Assembly: GCA_938044775.1 (NCBI GenBank)
Contig: CALIOE010000027.1
Location: forward strand, 1-64,000
Reading direction: 5' to 3'
DNA length: 64,000 nt
DNA from: an uncultured Rhizobiaceae group bacterium
GTDB lineage: Bacteria > Pseudomonadota > Alphaproteobacteria > Rhizobiales > Rhizobiaceae
In this document: one piece after another, positions 10,802 through 19,239 of the stretch
Layout of the letters: each line of letters opens with the position of its first letter
Position numbering within the stretch: position 1 is the first letter of the stretch
Notes under the pieces: model-generated
Database searches by the model: none
What the model saw: the letters and a program-made list of their open reading frames with translations, nothing else
Told to the model about the DNA's origin: nothing
Made by a program: the position numbers and the translations under genes

Positions 10802-10823
10802 AAAAACGCGCCACCAAGGCGCG
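10802..10823 (-). terminator. Terminator-like hairpin in the lysC leader
   Basis: On the minus strand a 6-bp all-GC stem (CGCGCC / GGCGCG, 5-base loop) is followed directly by TTTTT. No minus-strand gene lies upstream (ubiG is divergent), so this intrinsic-terminator shape falls within lysC's own leader, suggesting an attenuator. Confidence 0.55.
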
Positions 10824-10990
10824 CTGCATTTGAAGCGTGTCTTAGAACAAGCCACAGATCAGGGCAAGATTGCGCGGAAATCAGAGCAGCCCTTTCAGCG
10901 ATGACTTAGCGCCTGCGCGGTTTGCCACACTTTTGTCTATTGCGTTTTTCTGCGCAAAATCTGAAATGATAGCGCAACAAGGAAAACCAA

Positions 10991-11755
10991 ATGTCCGCAG
11001 TCGAAATGTCGCAAAGGTCTACGATTGATCAATCCGAAGTCGACCATTTCTCGCGCCTGGCGTCGGAATGGTGGGATCCTGCAGGCAAGTTCAAGCCTTT
11101 ACACAAGTTCAACCCCGTTCGCCTTCAATACATTCGTGAGAACATCTGCAGTCATTTCGATCGGGATCCAAAGAAACCCCATGCCCTGAACGGATTGCGG
11201 ATACTGGATATCGGCTGCGGTGGCGGACTGTTATGCGAACCCGTGGCACGTATGGGAGCCGTCGTGGTCGGCGCCGACGCATCCGAAGTCAACATTGAGG
11301 TTGCTGGTCTTCATGCCCGTCAGTCGGGAGTTGAGGTCGATTATCGCGCCACAACGGCAGAGGACCTGGCCGATGCCGGGGAGCAATTCGACGTGGTGCT
11401 CAACATGGAGGTTGTCGAACATGTGGCCGACGTTGACTTGTTCATGGAAGCCTGCTGCCAAATGGTAAAGCCAGGTGGCCTGATGTTTGTGGCCACCATC
11501 AACCGCACCCTCAAGGCCCGGGGGCTGGCCATCTTCATGGCCGAGCAGGTCCTACGCTGGTTGCCAAAGGGAACCCACGACTATGACAAACTGGTCCGCC
11601 CTGAGGAGCTGGAAACGCCGATTGAACGGTCAGGCATGACCATAATTGATCGCACTGGCGTATTCTACAACGTCTTTACGGACAGCTGGAACAGAAGCCG
11701 GGATCTGGACGTGAACTATATGGTTCTGGCGGAGAGGGCCAAGGCCCAATCCTAG
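10991..11755 (+). CDS. ubiG: Ubiquinone biosynthesis O-methyltransferase UbiG
   Basis: 254 residues. It performs both O-methylations in ubiquinone synthesis. The SAM-binding motif is [19 protein letters not shown] (about 72-90). The family opening [19 protein letters not shown] is present, as are the late motifs typical of UbiG ([10 protein letters not shown]). Start ATG at 10991 follows AAGGAAAACCAA. It is divergent from lysC across 214 bases. The other ubi genes are not here, which is normal in this group. Confidence 0.95.
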   Translation: MSAVEMSQRSTIDQSEVDHFSRLASEWWDPAGKFKPLHKFNPVRLQYIRENICSHFDRDPKKPHALNGLRILDIGCGGGLLCEPVARMGAVVVGADASEVNIEVAGLHARQSGVEVDYRATTAEDLADAGEQFDVVLNMEVVEHVADVDLFMEACCQMVKPGGLMFVATINRTLKARGLAIFMAEQVLRWLPKGTHDYDKLVRPEELETPIERSGMTIIDRTGVFYNVFTDSWNRSRDLDVNYMVLAERAKAQS

Positions 11756-11824
11756 GGCGAGAAAGCATTTGTCATCGGTATCGATCGGCAGAAGCTCCGG
11801 GTCGCTCAAACCACAGGCAGTACT

Positions 11825-12253
11825 CTAGTTCGCGTCATCCGGAACCTGCGGCAGCGGCAATATCTCAATTCCTTCGTCCAGCAATTCTTCGACATCGTCG
11901 CGATCAGCCTCGCCGTAAATGCCCCGTTCCTCGGCTTCTCCATAGTGGATCTTGCGCGCTTCCTCGGGAAAGCGGGCGCCGACATCCTCAGCATTTTCGG
12001 TGATCTTTTCGCGCAGTTTCTTCATTTCGACAATCAGCTCGCGGCGATGAGCGTCAGACTTGGTAACGGCAATGTTCTCACGTCGGCGCGAGGTTGATAC
12101 CGTGGGAGCCATGAGCGACTTCGAAATCTTTGGCGAATTGCAGGCCGGACAGGTCACAAGCCCTCTCTTGGTCTGCTTGTCGAAATCTTCCGAGTTGGAA
12201 AACCAGCCATCAAAGTCGTGGTCGTTTTCGCAGGAAAGGCTGAAGCGGATCAT
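11825..12253 (-). CDS. DUF1178 family protein
   Basis: 142 residues, matching the DUF1178 pattern: an N-terminal MIRFSLSCENDHDFDGWF with a cysteine, a later CPAC knuckle, then a charged helical region (LIVEMKKLREKITENAEDVG). The cysteines could bind zinc like a small ribbon. Function is unknown. It overlaps the stop of the carbon-nitrogen hydrolase gene by four bases (ATGA), so it is the third gene of the grxC operon. Confidence 0.9.
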   Translation of the reverse strand: MIRFSLSCENDHDFDGWFSNSEDFDKQTKRGLVTCPACNSPKISKSLMAPTVSTSRRRENIAVTKSDAHRRELIVEMKKLREKITENAEDVGARFPEEARKIHYGEAEERGIYGEADRDDVEELLDEGIEILPLPQVPDDAN

Positions 12254-13104
12254 GCTGCGCTTTCTTCGTCGCGACCGGCATGGCTGATCGAAAATGAGCG
12301 ATTGTTCACCAGGTTGGGTATTTTGCCCCGGGCGGACGCAACAGCGGCTGTGTCAATTTCGGCAATCGCATAGCCCGGCTCTTCTCCGGCAACCTCGGCT
12401 ATAACTTTCCCCCATGGGTCAATAATCAGTGAATGACCAAAGGTTTCGCGGCCATCCTCATGGTCTCCACCCTGCGCAGCCGCAATCATATAGGCACCAT
12501 TTTCGATGGCACGGGAGCGCAACAGCACATGCCAGTGAGCCTGGCCCGTCTGGCGCGTAAAGCAGGACGGCCCTGTCAGAATTTCCACACCGGCGCGGGC
12601 ATATTGCGTGTACAATTCCGGAAAGCGGCAATCGTAGCAGATCGACAGACCCATGGAGACGCCCAGGACATCGGCAATCACACCCCGGTTTCCGGGCTCA
12701 TAGACAGCCGATTCCCGCCAGCTTTCTCCATTGTCGAGATCAACATCGAACATGTGAATTTTGTCGTAAGACGCCACCAACAGACCATCCGGGTCAAACA
12801 GATAGGCCCGGTTGGCAGCCGTTTCGTCGCCAAGTCTCACCGGCGTTGAACCAATATGCAGATGAATTGAAAGCTCTAATGCCAGCTTGCCGGCCGCCTT
12901 TGTGACCGGATCAACCTCAGGCGCAACAACGGATTTGAAGAAGTCTGTGCGTGACTGCTGAACAAGGCCGGTCATTTCGGGGGTCTGGACATAATCCGCA
13001 CCATCGGCCGCCGCTGCGCGGACAAGCTCCTCCATGGCGGCTATATTGGCCTCCATGTTAATGCCGGAACGCAGTTGAACCACTGCTGCCTTAAGCTTAG
13101 CCAT
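12250..13104 (-). CDS. Carbon-nitrogen hydrolase (Nit/omega-amidase type)
   Basis: 284 residues from the ATG at 13104 (MAKLKAAVVQLRSG); the frame stays open further upstream, but that part overlaps grxC. The nitrilase-fold triad is visible: Glu in QTPEM, Lys in YDKIHMFDVD, Cys in SICYDCRFPELY. The pattern best fits the Nit1/omega-amidase branch, which removes deaminated glutathione or alpha-ketoglutaramate. Lying 5 bases after a glutaredoxin gene is consistent with glutathione repair, though exact substrate is inferred. It overlaps the DUF1178 start by four bases. Confidence 0.9.
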   Translation of the reverse strand: MAKLKAAVVQLRSGINMEANIAAMEELVRAAAADGADYVQTPEMTGLVQQSRTDFFKSVVAPEVDPVTKAAGKLALELSIHLHIGSTPVRLGDETAANRAYLFDPDGLLVASYDKIHMFDVDLDNGESWRESAVYEPGNRGVIADVLGVSMGLSICYDCRFPELYTQYARAGVEILTGPSCFTRQTGQAHWHVLLRSRAIENGAYMIAAAQGGDHEDGRETFGHSLIIDPWGKVIAEVAGEEPGYAIAEIDTAAVASARGKIPNLVNNRSFSISHAGRDEESAA

Positions 13105-13109
13105 CGTGT

Positions 13110-13367
13110 TCAGGACCCAATTAAGGCATCCAGATTGCCCGCGCGGTCCATTGCCATCAGGTCGTCGCATCCACCGACATGGATTTCGCCGACAAATATC
13201 TGCGGGAATGTGGAATGCCCGCCAGTACGTTCGACCATCTGCTTGCGCAAAACGGGATCATAAGTGGCGTCGTGTTCCTTGAACTCGACTCCCTTCTGCT
13301 TAAGGAGATTGCGTGCTGCAGTGCAATACCCGCAAAGCTGTCTTGTATAGAGTGTTATGTCCGCCAT
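13110..13367 (-). CDS. grxC: Glutaredoxin 3
   Basis: 85 residues, class I dithiol glutaredoxin. The active site is CGYC at 12-15 (variant of CPYC); the TFPQIFVGEIHVGGCDDL block carries the cis-proline and glutathione-binding GGCDD. Cytoplasmic reductant of disulfides and mixed glutathione disulfides. First gene of an operon with the carbon-nitrogen hydrolase and DUF1178. Confidence 0.95.
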   Translation of the reverse strand: MADITLYTRQLCGYCTAARNLLKQKGVEFKEHDATYDPVLRKQMVERTGGHSTFPQIFVGEIHVGGCDDLMAMDRAGNLDALIGS

Positions 13368-13414
13368 GACTTTGTTTCACTGCCCCGATTGAACGTGTTG
13401 CACTGATATAGGAG

Positions 13415-14194
13415 TCAAGTATCACCCGACGCAACCCTGGCTAAAGTCAGACAATCAACGCGCAAAGCACCAGCCCGCAGTAAGGCACGGGTACACGCGT
13501 CAACAGTTGCGCCGGTCGTGAACACATCGTCAACAAGAACAACCCTACGGCCTTGAACATCAATTTTGCGGTGTGATGGCACACGAAATGCCCCACGAAC
13601 GTTGCGCGCACGTTCTTTGGCGCCAAGCCCAACCTGTTGTTTTGTAAACCTTATCCGAACCAGGCTCAGCGGAAAATAGCGTCCGCCAGACAACCTCGCA
13701 ACATGCCGGCCAAGTTCGGCAGACTGGTTAAAGCGCCGCGCCAAAAGCCGCCGGCGATGCAATGGAACAGGTACGATAACCGGTTGATCGTCGAGCAGTC
13801 CATCGGACGCTCTTACCATCCACTGCGCCAGCCATGGTGCAAGATCGGTCCGGTCGGAAAACTTCAGTCCCTGCACCAGCCGCTGCGCTGGCGGATCGTA
13901 CAAGACGACTGCACGGGCCCGATCGAAAGCTGGAGGGCTGGCTATGGCCTGTGCGCTCAGCGCTCCGGCGCCAAGATCATACGAAAAAGGTGTGCCAAGT
14001 ATCTCGCAAAAGGGACGCTCGATAAAGCGCAGTTGTGACCAGCAAGAGGGACAGACCACGCCCTGTCGACTGACACCGGAGGGGCAGGCAAGGCAACTGG
14101 CTGGCAAAACGAATTCGCCTAACACTTTCAGCGCATTAGGGAGAATCCGGGTCTTGAAGAGCGGGCTGGAATTCATCCGTCCAGCATGCCGCAT
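13415..14194 (-). CDS. ComF family phosphoribosyltransferase-like protein
   Basis: About 259 residues from the ATG at 14194, which follows AGGAG closely; the frame is open further upstream and ATG 14176 is also possible. A zinc-ribbon-like start (ASCLACPSG then VCPSCWSQL) is followed by a PRTase fold with the PRPP loop VVLVDDVFTTGATVDACTRA near the end. That is the ComF/GntX layout. In competent bacteria ComF supports DNA uptake; in alphaproteobacteria the role is unclear. Divergent from the NDUFAF5-like methyltransferase gene, as in many relatives. Confidence 0.9.
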   Translation of the reverse strand: MRHAGRMNSSPLFKTRILPNALKVLGEFVLPASCLACPSGVSRQGVVCPSCWSQLRFIERPFCEILGTPFSYDLGAGALSAQAIASPPAFDRARAVVLYDPPAQRLVQGLKFSDRTDLAPWLAQWMVRASDGLLDDQPVIVPVPLHRRRLLARRFNQSAELGRHVARLSGGRYFPLSLVRIRFTKQQVGLGAKERARNVRGAFRVPSHRKIDVQGRRVVLVDDVFTTGATVDACTRALLRAGALRVDCLTLARVASGDT

Positions 14195-14304
14195 TTCTCC
14201 TGACTTGACCAGATTTAGGTCGGCATGGGGCCTTGAGAGTGGATCGATCCTACGCATGGTGTAGAAGTGCAGACGCAGCAACCACAAATGCGAAAAGCCA
14301 GGCG

Positions 14305-15174
14305 ATGTTCAGCCCAGACCAGCACCAGTTGCGCCTCGCACGGGCGCGCCAAACGTTTGCCAATGATGCAGATTTTCTCCTGCGCCATGTCGTTGACGAC
14401 ATGATTGAGCGGCTCGGAGCCGTTCAGCGGCGCTTTGAGCACGGTGTGGCACTTTTTGGCCGGACCCCCTGTCTGCTCAACGGGATGCGGGATTCCGGCC
14501 AGGTCGACAACGTAAGCCGGGTTGAAGAGGCGAGCTGGCTCGGCAGTGAATCGCCGCCCGACGCTCTGGCCACAGCGGACAAACTCAGTCTGACCGATAA
14601 CAGTACTGACCTCATAATGGCTCCTTTGGCACTGCATTGGGCAAGCGATCTGCCGGGAAGCCTCATACAGTTGCACCGCGCTTTGCGGCCGGACGGACTG
14701 CTGATGGCGGTATTGCCCGGCCCCGACACCCTTCAGGAACTGCGGGAAAGCCTCCTCGTCGCAGAGAGTGAGTTTAACGCAGGAGCCGCCATGCGTGTTG
14801 ATCCGTTCACCGACTTGCAGGATGCAGGCGCATTGCTGCAACGGGCAGGATACGCTCTGCCGGTCGCCGACCGCGACAAGGTCACCATCCGCTACAATAC
14901 GGCACTTGACCTGGTCCGTGACTTGCGCGCTTTCGGCGCCACGTTGCAGCTCTCAGACACGGCCCGACCGATCCTCAGCCGCAATATTTTTGCCCGAATG
15001 GTGGAAGTTTACGCCGCCCGGTTTTCAGATCCCGACGGCCGGATTCGGGCTACGTTCAGCTTTATCTCGCTGTCCGGCTGGGTACCACATGACAGCCAGC
15101 AAAAGCCGCTGAAACGCGGAAGTGCAAAAACCAGCCTGGCAGATGCGCTCAAAACTGAGGAGATCAAGCTGTAG
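14305..15174 (+). CDS. NDUFAF5-like SAM-dependent methyltransferase domain protein
   Basis: 289 residues from ATG 14305 (MFSPDQHQLRLARARQ); upstream codons would need a TTG start. It has a class I methyltransferase core with degraded SAM motifs, the DLIMAPLALHWASDLPGSL block typical of BioC relatives, and the C-terminal SGWVPHDSQQKPLKRGSA stretch characteristic of bacterial homologues of mitochondrial NDUFAF5. NDUFAF5 acts in complex I assembly as an arginine hydroxylase, so a complex I role is plausible here; BioC is unlikely without bio genes. Confidence 0.85.
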   Translation: MFSPDQHQLRLARARQTFANDADFLLRHVVDDMIERLGAVQRRFEHGVALFGRTPCLLNGMRDSGQVDNVSRVEEASWLGSESPPDALATADKLSLTDNSTDLIMAPLALHWASDLPGSLIQLHRALRPDGLLMAVLPGPDTLQELRESLLVAESEFNAGAAMRVDPFTDLQDAGALLQRAGYALPVADRDKVTIRYNTALDLVRDLRAFGATLQLSDTARPILSRNIFARMVEVYAARFSDPDGRIRATFSFISLSGWVPHDSQQKPLKRGSAKTSLADALKTEEIKL

Positions 15175-15195
15175 CGGCTGTCGTCGTTCGGCGGA

Positions 15196-15522
15196 TCAGC
15201 AACTGCCTTCCTGATGGCCGTCCTCAAACGTAATACACACGGCCTTTGGGTCTTTCTGCAGCACGCTTTGCGTCAGGATGTAGCGACGCGTTGCCACGCT
15301 TGCTGCCGGCGCATCGACCGAACCCGTTACGGTCTGATCGATACCCGGGTCAAAAACGTCATTTTCCAGGGAAAACTGATAGAGCGTCTCGGTCGACACC
15401 TCGGGATCCTGCAGGTACGGAGCCACCGTTACAGAGGCCAGAAGCCCCAAGACCCCAAATGTCGCAGCCGCCTGAATGGAGGTGAACCCTTCTGACGATC
15501 TTAAAAAGCGTTTCGCGGTCAT
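15196..15522 (-). CDS. Small single-span membrane protein with pilin-like N-terminus
   Basis: 108 residues, not recognised as a named family. A short basic leader (MTAKRFLRSSEG) is followed by FTSIQAAATFGVLGLLASVT, a hydrophobic helix immediately after a Gly-Phe-Thr. This resembles a type IV pilin or pseudopilin prepeptidase site, but residue +5 is Gln rather than Glu. Two cysteines lie near the C-terminus (KAVCITFEDGHQEGSC), possibly a disulfide. The start ATG follows AAGGGG. No pilus genes adjoin it; an ordinary single-pass anchor is the alternative. Confidence 0.65.
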   Translation of the reverse strand: MTAKRFLRSSEGFTSIQAAATFGVLGLLASVTVAPYLQDPEVSTETLYQFSLENDVFDPGIDQTVTGSVDAPAASVATRRYILTQSVLQKDPKAVCITFEDGHQEGSC

Positions 15523-15586
15523 GATTTGCCCCTTGCCGACACTGATTGCGGCAAGGCAATCATGGTTAAGAGATCATTGCGGAAAT

Positions 15587-15994
15587 CTATAAAAGTTCCC
15601 TTAACGCCGGGATCAGCGGTAAATCAGCTTCGGGCATGGGATAGTCGCGCAGATTTTCCGCCCGAACCCATTTCAGGGCTTGTCCTTCTTGCGATTGTGC
15701 GATGCCCCACCAGCGCCGGCAGATGTACAGAGGCATGAGCAGATGGAAGTCGTCGTAGGCATGGCTGGCAAAGGTGAGAGGGGCCAGGCAGGCCTCCCGG
15801 GTTTCAACTCCGAGCTCTTCTTTGAGCTCCCGGATCAACGCGTCTTCCGGCGTTTCGCCCGGCTCGACCTTGCCGCCCGGAAACTCCCAGAGGCCGGACA
15901 TGGATTTACCTGCAGGCCGCTGCGCGAGGAGAATGCGGTCATCCGGATCCACCAGTGCGCAGGCAACTACAAACACGATTTTCTTGTCTGCCAC
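15587..15994 (-). CDS. mutT: MutT-type Nudix hydrolase (8-oxo-dGTP diphosphatase)
   Basis: 135 residues. The Nudix box is complete (GGKVEPGETPEDALIRELKE then EELGV), preceded by RPAGKSMSGLWEFPGG, the MutT signature. It cleans oxidised guanine nucleotides from the pool. I chose GTG at 15994 (VADKKIVFVV), four bases after the GNAT stop; the frame runs on upstream but would overlap that gene. Confidence 0.92.
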   Translation of the reverse strand: MADKKIVFVVACALVDPDDRILLAQRPAGKSMSGLWEFPGGKVEPGETPEDALIRELKEELGVETREACLAPLTFASHAYDDFHLLMPLYICRRWWGIAQSQEGQALKWVRAENLRDYPMPEADLPLIPALRELL

Positions 15995-15998
15995 CCGT

Positions 15999-16784
15999 CT
16001 AGCCCTGATAACCGTCAGGCGCCTGCCGATAAGCATAACGGTAAACTTCCTCAAACCCGAGGTCTTCATACAGTGCAATGGCCGGGCTGTTGTCGGCCAC
16101 AACCTGCAACCAGGATCGGTTAGCGCCTTGCTCCCGCCCCCAGAGAAGGGCGTTACGCACCACACGGCGGCCGAGCCCCTGTCGCCTCATTGCAGGATTG
16201 GATACGACCTCAAAGAGACCGACGAGATCGCCGAACCTGACCGCCATAGCCGCCGCCAGGGGAACACCATCGCTGTCTTCAGACAGAAACAGGCCAACAT
16301 CGCCCTGAACCGAACCGATAAGCTCAGAGAGCCCCGGTTTCACGGCCGCGTCGAAACTCTTCATGACCACACACTGGTCAATCCAACGGCCGGCATCTTT
16401 GAGCGGGAGCTGACTCACGACATCGTCAAGATCGAGTTCGGCAAGATCCAGCGTCATAACCTGTGTTTCGTCGAATCGTCGCCAGCCCCGCGCGTCGAGA
16501 ATGTTGTCCAGTTCCGGTGGCGCCAGCGGCGACTGGCGGAACACCAGGGGACGACCGAAGCCCTGAAAACGGCGTGCTGCGCGGGCAATCCGGTTCTCCA
16601 GATCAGAGTGATCGGCCGGATCCAGCGGGTTGACCGAATTCAGCCGTTTGGAAGGGTGTCCCGCCGTCAGCCTTATCGCCCAGGTGCCATCGTAGCTCGT
16701 GTTTGCAGCGGGCCAGGAACGAAAGCTGACCGCTTCAAGCCTCCGCACATTTGGCAATCTGGATCCGTTTGGTACGGGCGACAT
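15999..16784 (-). CDS. GNAT family N-acetyltransferase
   Basis: About 261 residues from ATG 16784, with GAGGGG 10 bases upstream; ATG 16793 is also possible. The acetyl-CoA motif is VSNPAMRRQGLGRRVVRNAL, with a typical end (NSPAIALYEDLGFEEVYRY). The N-terminal 120 residues are a second degenerate GNAT-like half. Substrate is unknown. It sits between argJ and mutT, just downstream of argJ on the same strand, but an arginine role would be speculation. Confidence 0.88.
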   Translation of the reverse strand: MSPVPNGSRLPNVRRLEAVSFRSWPAANTSYDGTWAIRLTAGHPSKRLNSVNPLDPADHSDLENRIARAARRFQGFGRPLVFRQSPLAPPELDNILDARGWRRFDETQVMTLDLAELDLDDVVSQLPLKDAGRWIDQCVVMKSFDAAVKPGLSELIGSVQGDVGLFLSEDSDGVPLAAAMAVRFGDLVGLFEVVSNPAMRRQGLGRRVVRNALLWGREQGANRSWLQVVADNSPAIALYEDLGFEEVYRYAYRQAPDGYQG

Positions 16785-16838
16785 GTAATTCATTCCCCTC
16801 GAAAAGCCCTGTTGAAAGACTGCTGTAAACACAGCCAA

Positions 16839-18071
16839 CTAGCTGCGGTAGTCACCGTTGATCGCCACATATTCTTTCGTGAGATCGCAGCTCCAGACCC
16901 GTGACTCTCCGATTCCAACGCCAACATCAACTCCGATGCGGATGTCCTGCTTTCGCATGACCTCGCTTGCGGTCTCTTCCACATAATCAGGATCACGTTC
17001 ACCATGGACAGCCACCCGGACGTCACCAAACGTAATCGACAATTTATCCCTATCGGCGGGCTCGCCGGCTTTGCCAACAGCCATCACCACGCGTCCCCAA
17101 TTGGCGTCTTCGCCGGCAACAGCCGTCTTCACCAGAGGTGAATTGGCAATCGACAAGGCAATCTTGCGCGCGGATTCGTCACTTTCTGCACCGGACACGG
17201 CAATCTCGATGTGTTTGGTTGCGCCTTCACCATCACGGACAATCTGCATCGCAAGATCGTGCAGAACGGCACCAAGCGCCGTCTTAAACGCATCAAATCT
17301 TTGGTCACTCTTATCGGCAAGGACTGGAATGTTGCCCGAAGCGGTGGAAAACAGCAGGACCGTGTCACTGGTGGAAGTATCGCTGTCGACGGTGATCGCA
17401 TTGAAAGAACCGCCTACAAGTTCCCCCAGCAAGTCCTGGAGAAGTTGTCGCGAAACCGGCATGTCGGTCGCCAGGAAGGCCAGCATGGTTGCCATGTCCG
17501 GTGCGATCATGCCCGAGCCCTTGGCAATGCCGTTTACGGTGATTGTTTCCCCGTCCACATCTGCAGTAGCGGTCGAAACTTTGGGGTAAGTGTCAGTCGT
17601 CATGATGGCCTCGGCAGCGTCGGACCAACCATTCTCGTCGCCCCGGCCGGCAAGTTGCTGCAGAGCACCGCCAAAAACGCTCGCATCAAGGGGTTCTCCG
17701 ATCACGCCGGTAGACGCCAGAAACACTTCGTTGTTGGCGCATCCCAGGGCGGCGGAAGCCGCATTTGCTGTCATCAGGGTCGCCTCCGCCCCCCGACGCC
17801 CGGTAAAAGCATTGGCATTGCCGGCATTGACCACAACCGCCCGCGCACTTGCCTCTCCTGCATGCAGCAGACGGCGGCACCAATCCACAGGCGCCGACGG
17901 GCAGCGTGACTGGGTGAAGACACCGGCGACAACGGCTGGATTGTCAAACATCATCATCAACAAATCGGTGCGGCCGGCATATTTTATGCCGGCTGCCATT
18001 GTCGCAAGGCGCAAACCGGCAATTGGGGGGAGCCTTGGCGGGTTTTCCGGAGCGAGAGGAGAAACTTTCAC
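16839..18071 (-). CDS. argJ: Bifunctional glutamate N-acetyltransferase / N-acetylglutamate synthase ArgJ
   Basis: 410 residues. It recycles the acetyl group from N-acetylornithine to glutamate in arginine synthesis. The self-cleavage site is visible: [16 protein letters not shown], where cleavage before the Thr of ATML yields the alpha and beta subunits and frees the catalytic threonine. Start is GTG at 18071 with GGGAAG upstream. It lies 25 bases after the parvulin gene. argE is also in this window (36955-38160), so recycling and deacetylation routes both appear available. Confidence 0.97.
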   Translation of the reverse strand: MKVSPLAPENPPRLPPIAGLRLATMAAGIKYAGRTDLLMMMFDNPAVVAGVFTQSRCPSAPVDWCRRLLHAGEASARAVVVNAGNANAFTGRRGAEATLMTANAASAALGCANNEVFLASTGVIGEPLDASVFGGALQQLAGRGDENGWSDAAEAIMTTDTYPKVSTATADVDGETITVNGIAKGSGMIAPDMATMLAFLATDMPVSRQLLQDLLGELVGGSFNAITVDSDTSTSDTVLLFSTASGNIPVLADKSDQRFDAFKTALGAVLHDLAMQIVRDGEGATKHIEIAVSGAESDESARKIALSIANSPLVKTAVAGEDANWGRVVMAVGKAGEPADRDKLSITFGDVRVAVHGERDPDYVEETASEVMRKQDIRIGVDVGVGIGESRVWSCDLTKEYVAINGDYRS

Positions 18072-18096
18072 AACAGCGACTTCCCGGTGATTGTGT

Positions 18097-18951
18097 CTAT
18101 TTTTCTTTTTTCAGCTTCAGAGATTCGTCAAGAATTTCGGTTCCGACCTTTTCGCGCTGTTCCTTGATGGCCTTGGTGTAGGCCTCGGTTAACATGACCT
18201 GGCGCAACTGCTGTTTTGTAGCCTCGTATGTGGGGAGTGGTTTGTCGCGGCTATCGTCAACCTTGATAACGTGAAAGCCGAACTGTGTGCGAACAGGCTC
18301 TTTGGTGTATCCGCCTTTTTCAAGCTTGAATGCAGCCTCCTCAAAGGCCGGGACCATGCGGCCGGCACCAAAGAAGCCAAGATCACCGCCATTAGGTCCA
18401 CTGGGGCCAGTTGATTTCTTCTTCGCGAGCTCGACAAAGTCAGCACCGCCTTCAAGTTCCTTGATGATTGCCTTGGCCTCGTCTTCCGTCTTCACCAGGA
18501 TGTGACGCGCCTTGACCTCTTTTTCCGGGGTTACAGAAGCCATTTCTTTATCGAACCGCGCCTTTATTCCAGCTTCGGTTACTGTGCCCTGCACTTTCTT
18601 TTCGAAGTAACCATTGTGCAGCGCCCGGACGCGCAACAACTCAACGCGGCGCTTGACTTCAGGATCCTGGTCGATTCCGGCATTTTGGGCAGCTGCGGCG
18701 AGAACGTGAAAATCAAGCAACGAGTCGAGCGCCCGGGCCTTGCGTTCGGCTTCTGGAACCTGTGCAAACTGCTGCGCCATATCTATCATCGCCTGATCGA
18801 GGTCGGCTTCCGTTATGGTCACTTCTCCAACCTTGGCGACCGGCTTGGCCTCTTGTGCCATAGCTGGAGCAGCAAACACCGCTCCCGTGACTATGGCCGT
18901 GGCCGCAAACAGGTGCATGCCAAAAGAACGAATGGATGGGTGAGAAGTCAT
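18097..18951 (-). CDS. Periplasmic parvulin-type peptidyl-prolyl isomerase
   Basis: 284 residues with a Sec signal peptide ending [10 protein letters not shown] SurA-N-like helical region (40-130) precedes a rotamase domain (about 140-235: [13 protein letters not shown], then [20 protein letters not shown] and [10 protein letters not shown]). The tail is basic and helical. By family it assists folding of exported proteins. Lying divergent from secA fits work on secreted substrates. Start ATG follows AGGAATGCAGAC. Confidence 0.93.
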   Translation of the reverse strand: MTSHPSIRSFGMHLFAATAIVTGAVFAAPAMAQEAKPVAKVGEVTITEADLDQAMIDMAQQFAQVPEAERKARALDSLLDFHVLAAAAQNAGIDQDPEVKRRVELLRVRALHNGYFEKKVQGTVTEAGIKARFDKEMASVTPEKEVKARHILVKTEDEAKAIIKELEGGADFVELAKKKSTGPSGPNGGDLGFFGAGRMVPAFEEAAFKLEKGGYTKEPVRTQFGFHVIKVDDSRDKPLPTYEATKQQLRQVMLTEAYTKAIKEQREKVGTEILDESLKLKKEK

Positions 18952-19049
18952 GTCTGCATTCCTGATCTAAAAGCGCACAGAAGCGCTGTGAAATTCGGTA
19001 CGGCCTGTCAGATGCCCTTGATTGCTTTTGCAGCAGCAATAGCTGGGTT

Positions 19050-19065
19050 GATTTGTTGACAAATC
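19050..19065. repeat. Palindrome between the parvulin gene and secA
   Basis: GATTTGTTGACAAATC: 7-bp perfect arms around TG, about 20 bases upstream of the secA -35 box. It lies in the divergent promoter region, so an operator is possible; no regulator is assigned. Confidence 0.4.
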
Positions 19066-19083
19066 TTTGCCCCATGGCGTCCG

Positions 19084-19112
19084 TTGACAAGCCCGACACC
19101 CCCTCTTATCTG
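19084..19112 (+). promoter_or_regulatory. secA promoter
   Basis: TTGACA (19084-19089) and TATCTG (19107-19112) with a 17-base spacer. The -35 is perfect, the -10 has four of six. It predicts a leader of about 120 bases before the secA ATG at 19240. Confidence 0.7.
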
Positions 19113-19239
19113 TCCCAAGCGTCAGCGTCCACTTAGGATGCCCGGAATTCGGCCTTTTTGCGGTCACCATTCCTCACAATTTTTTGCCCGACGCGTCGGA
19201 AGGGAAATCCGGCAAAGGCGTCGACGAAGGAAAGTTTTC

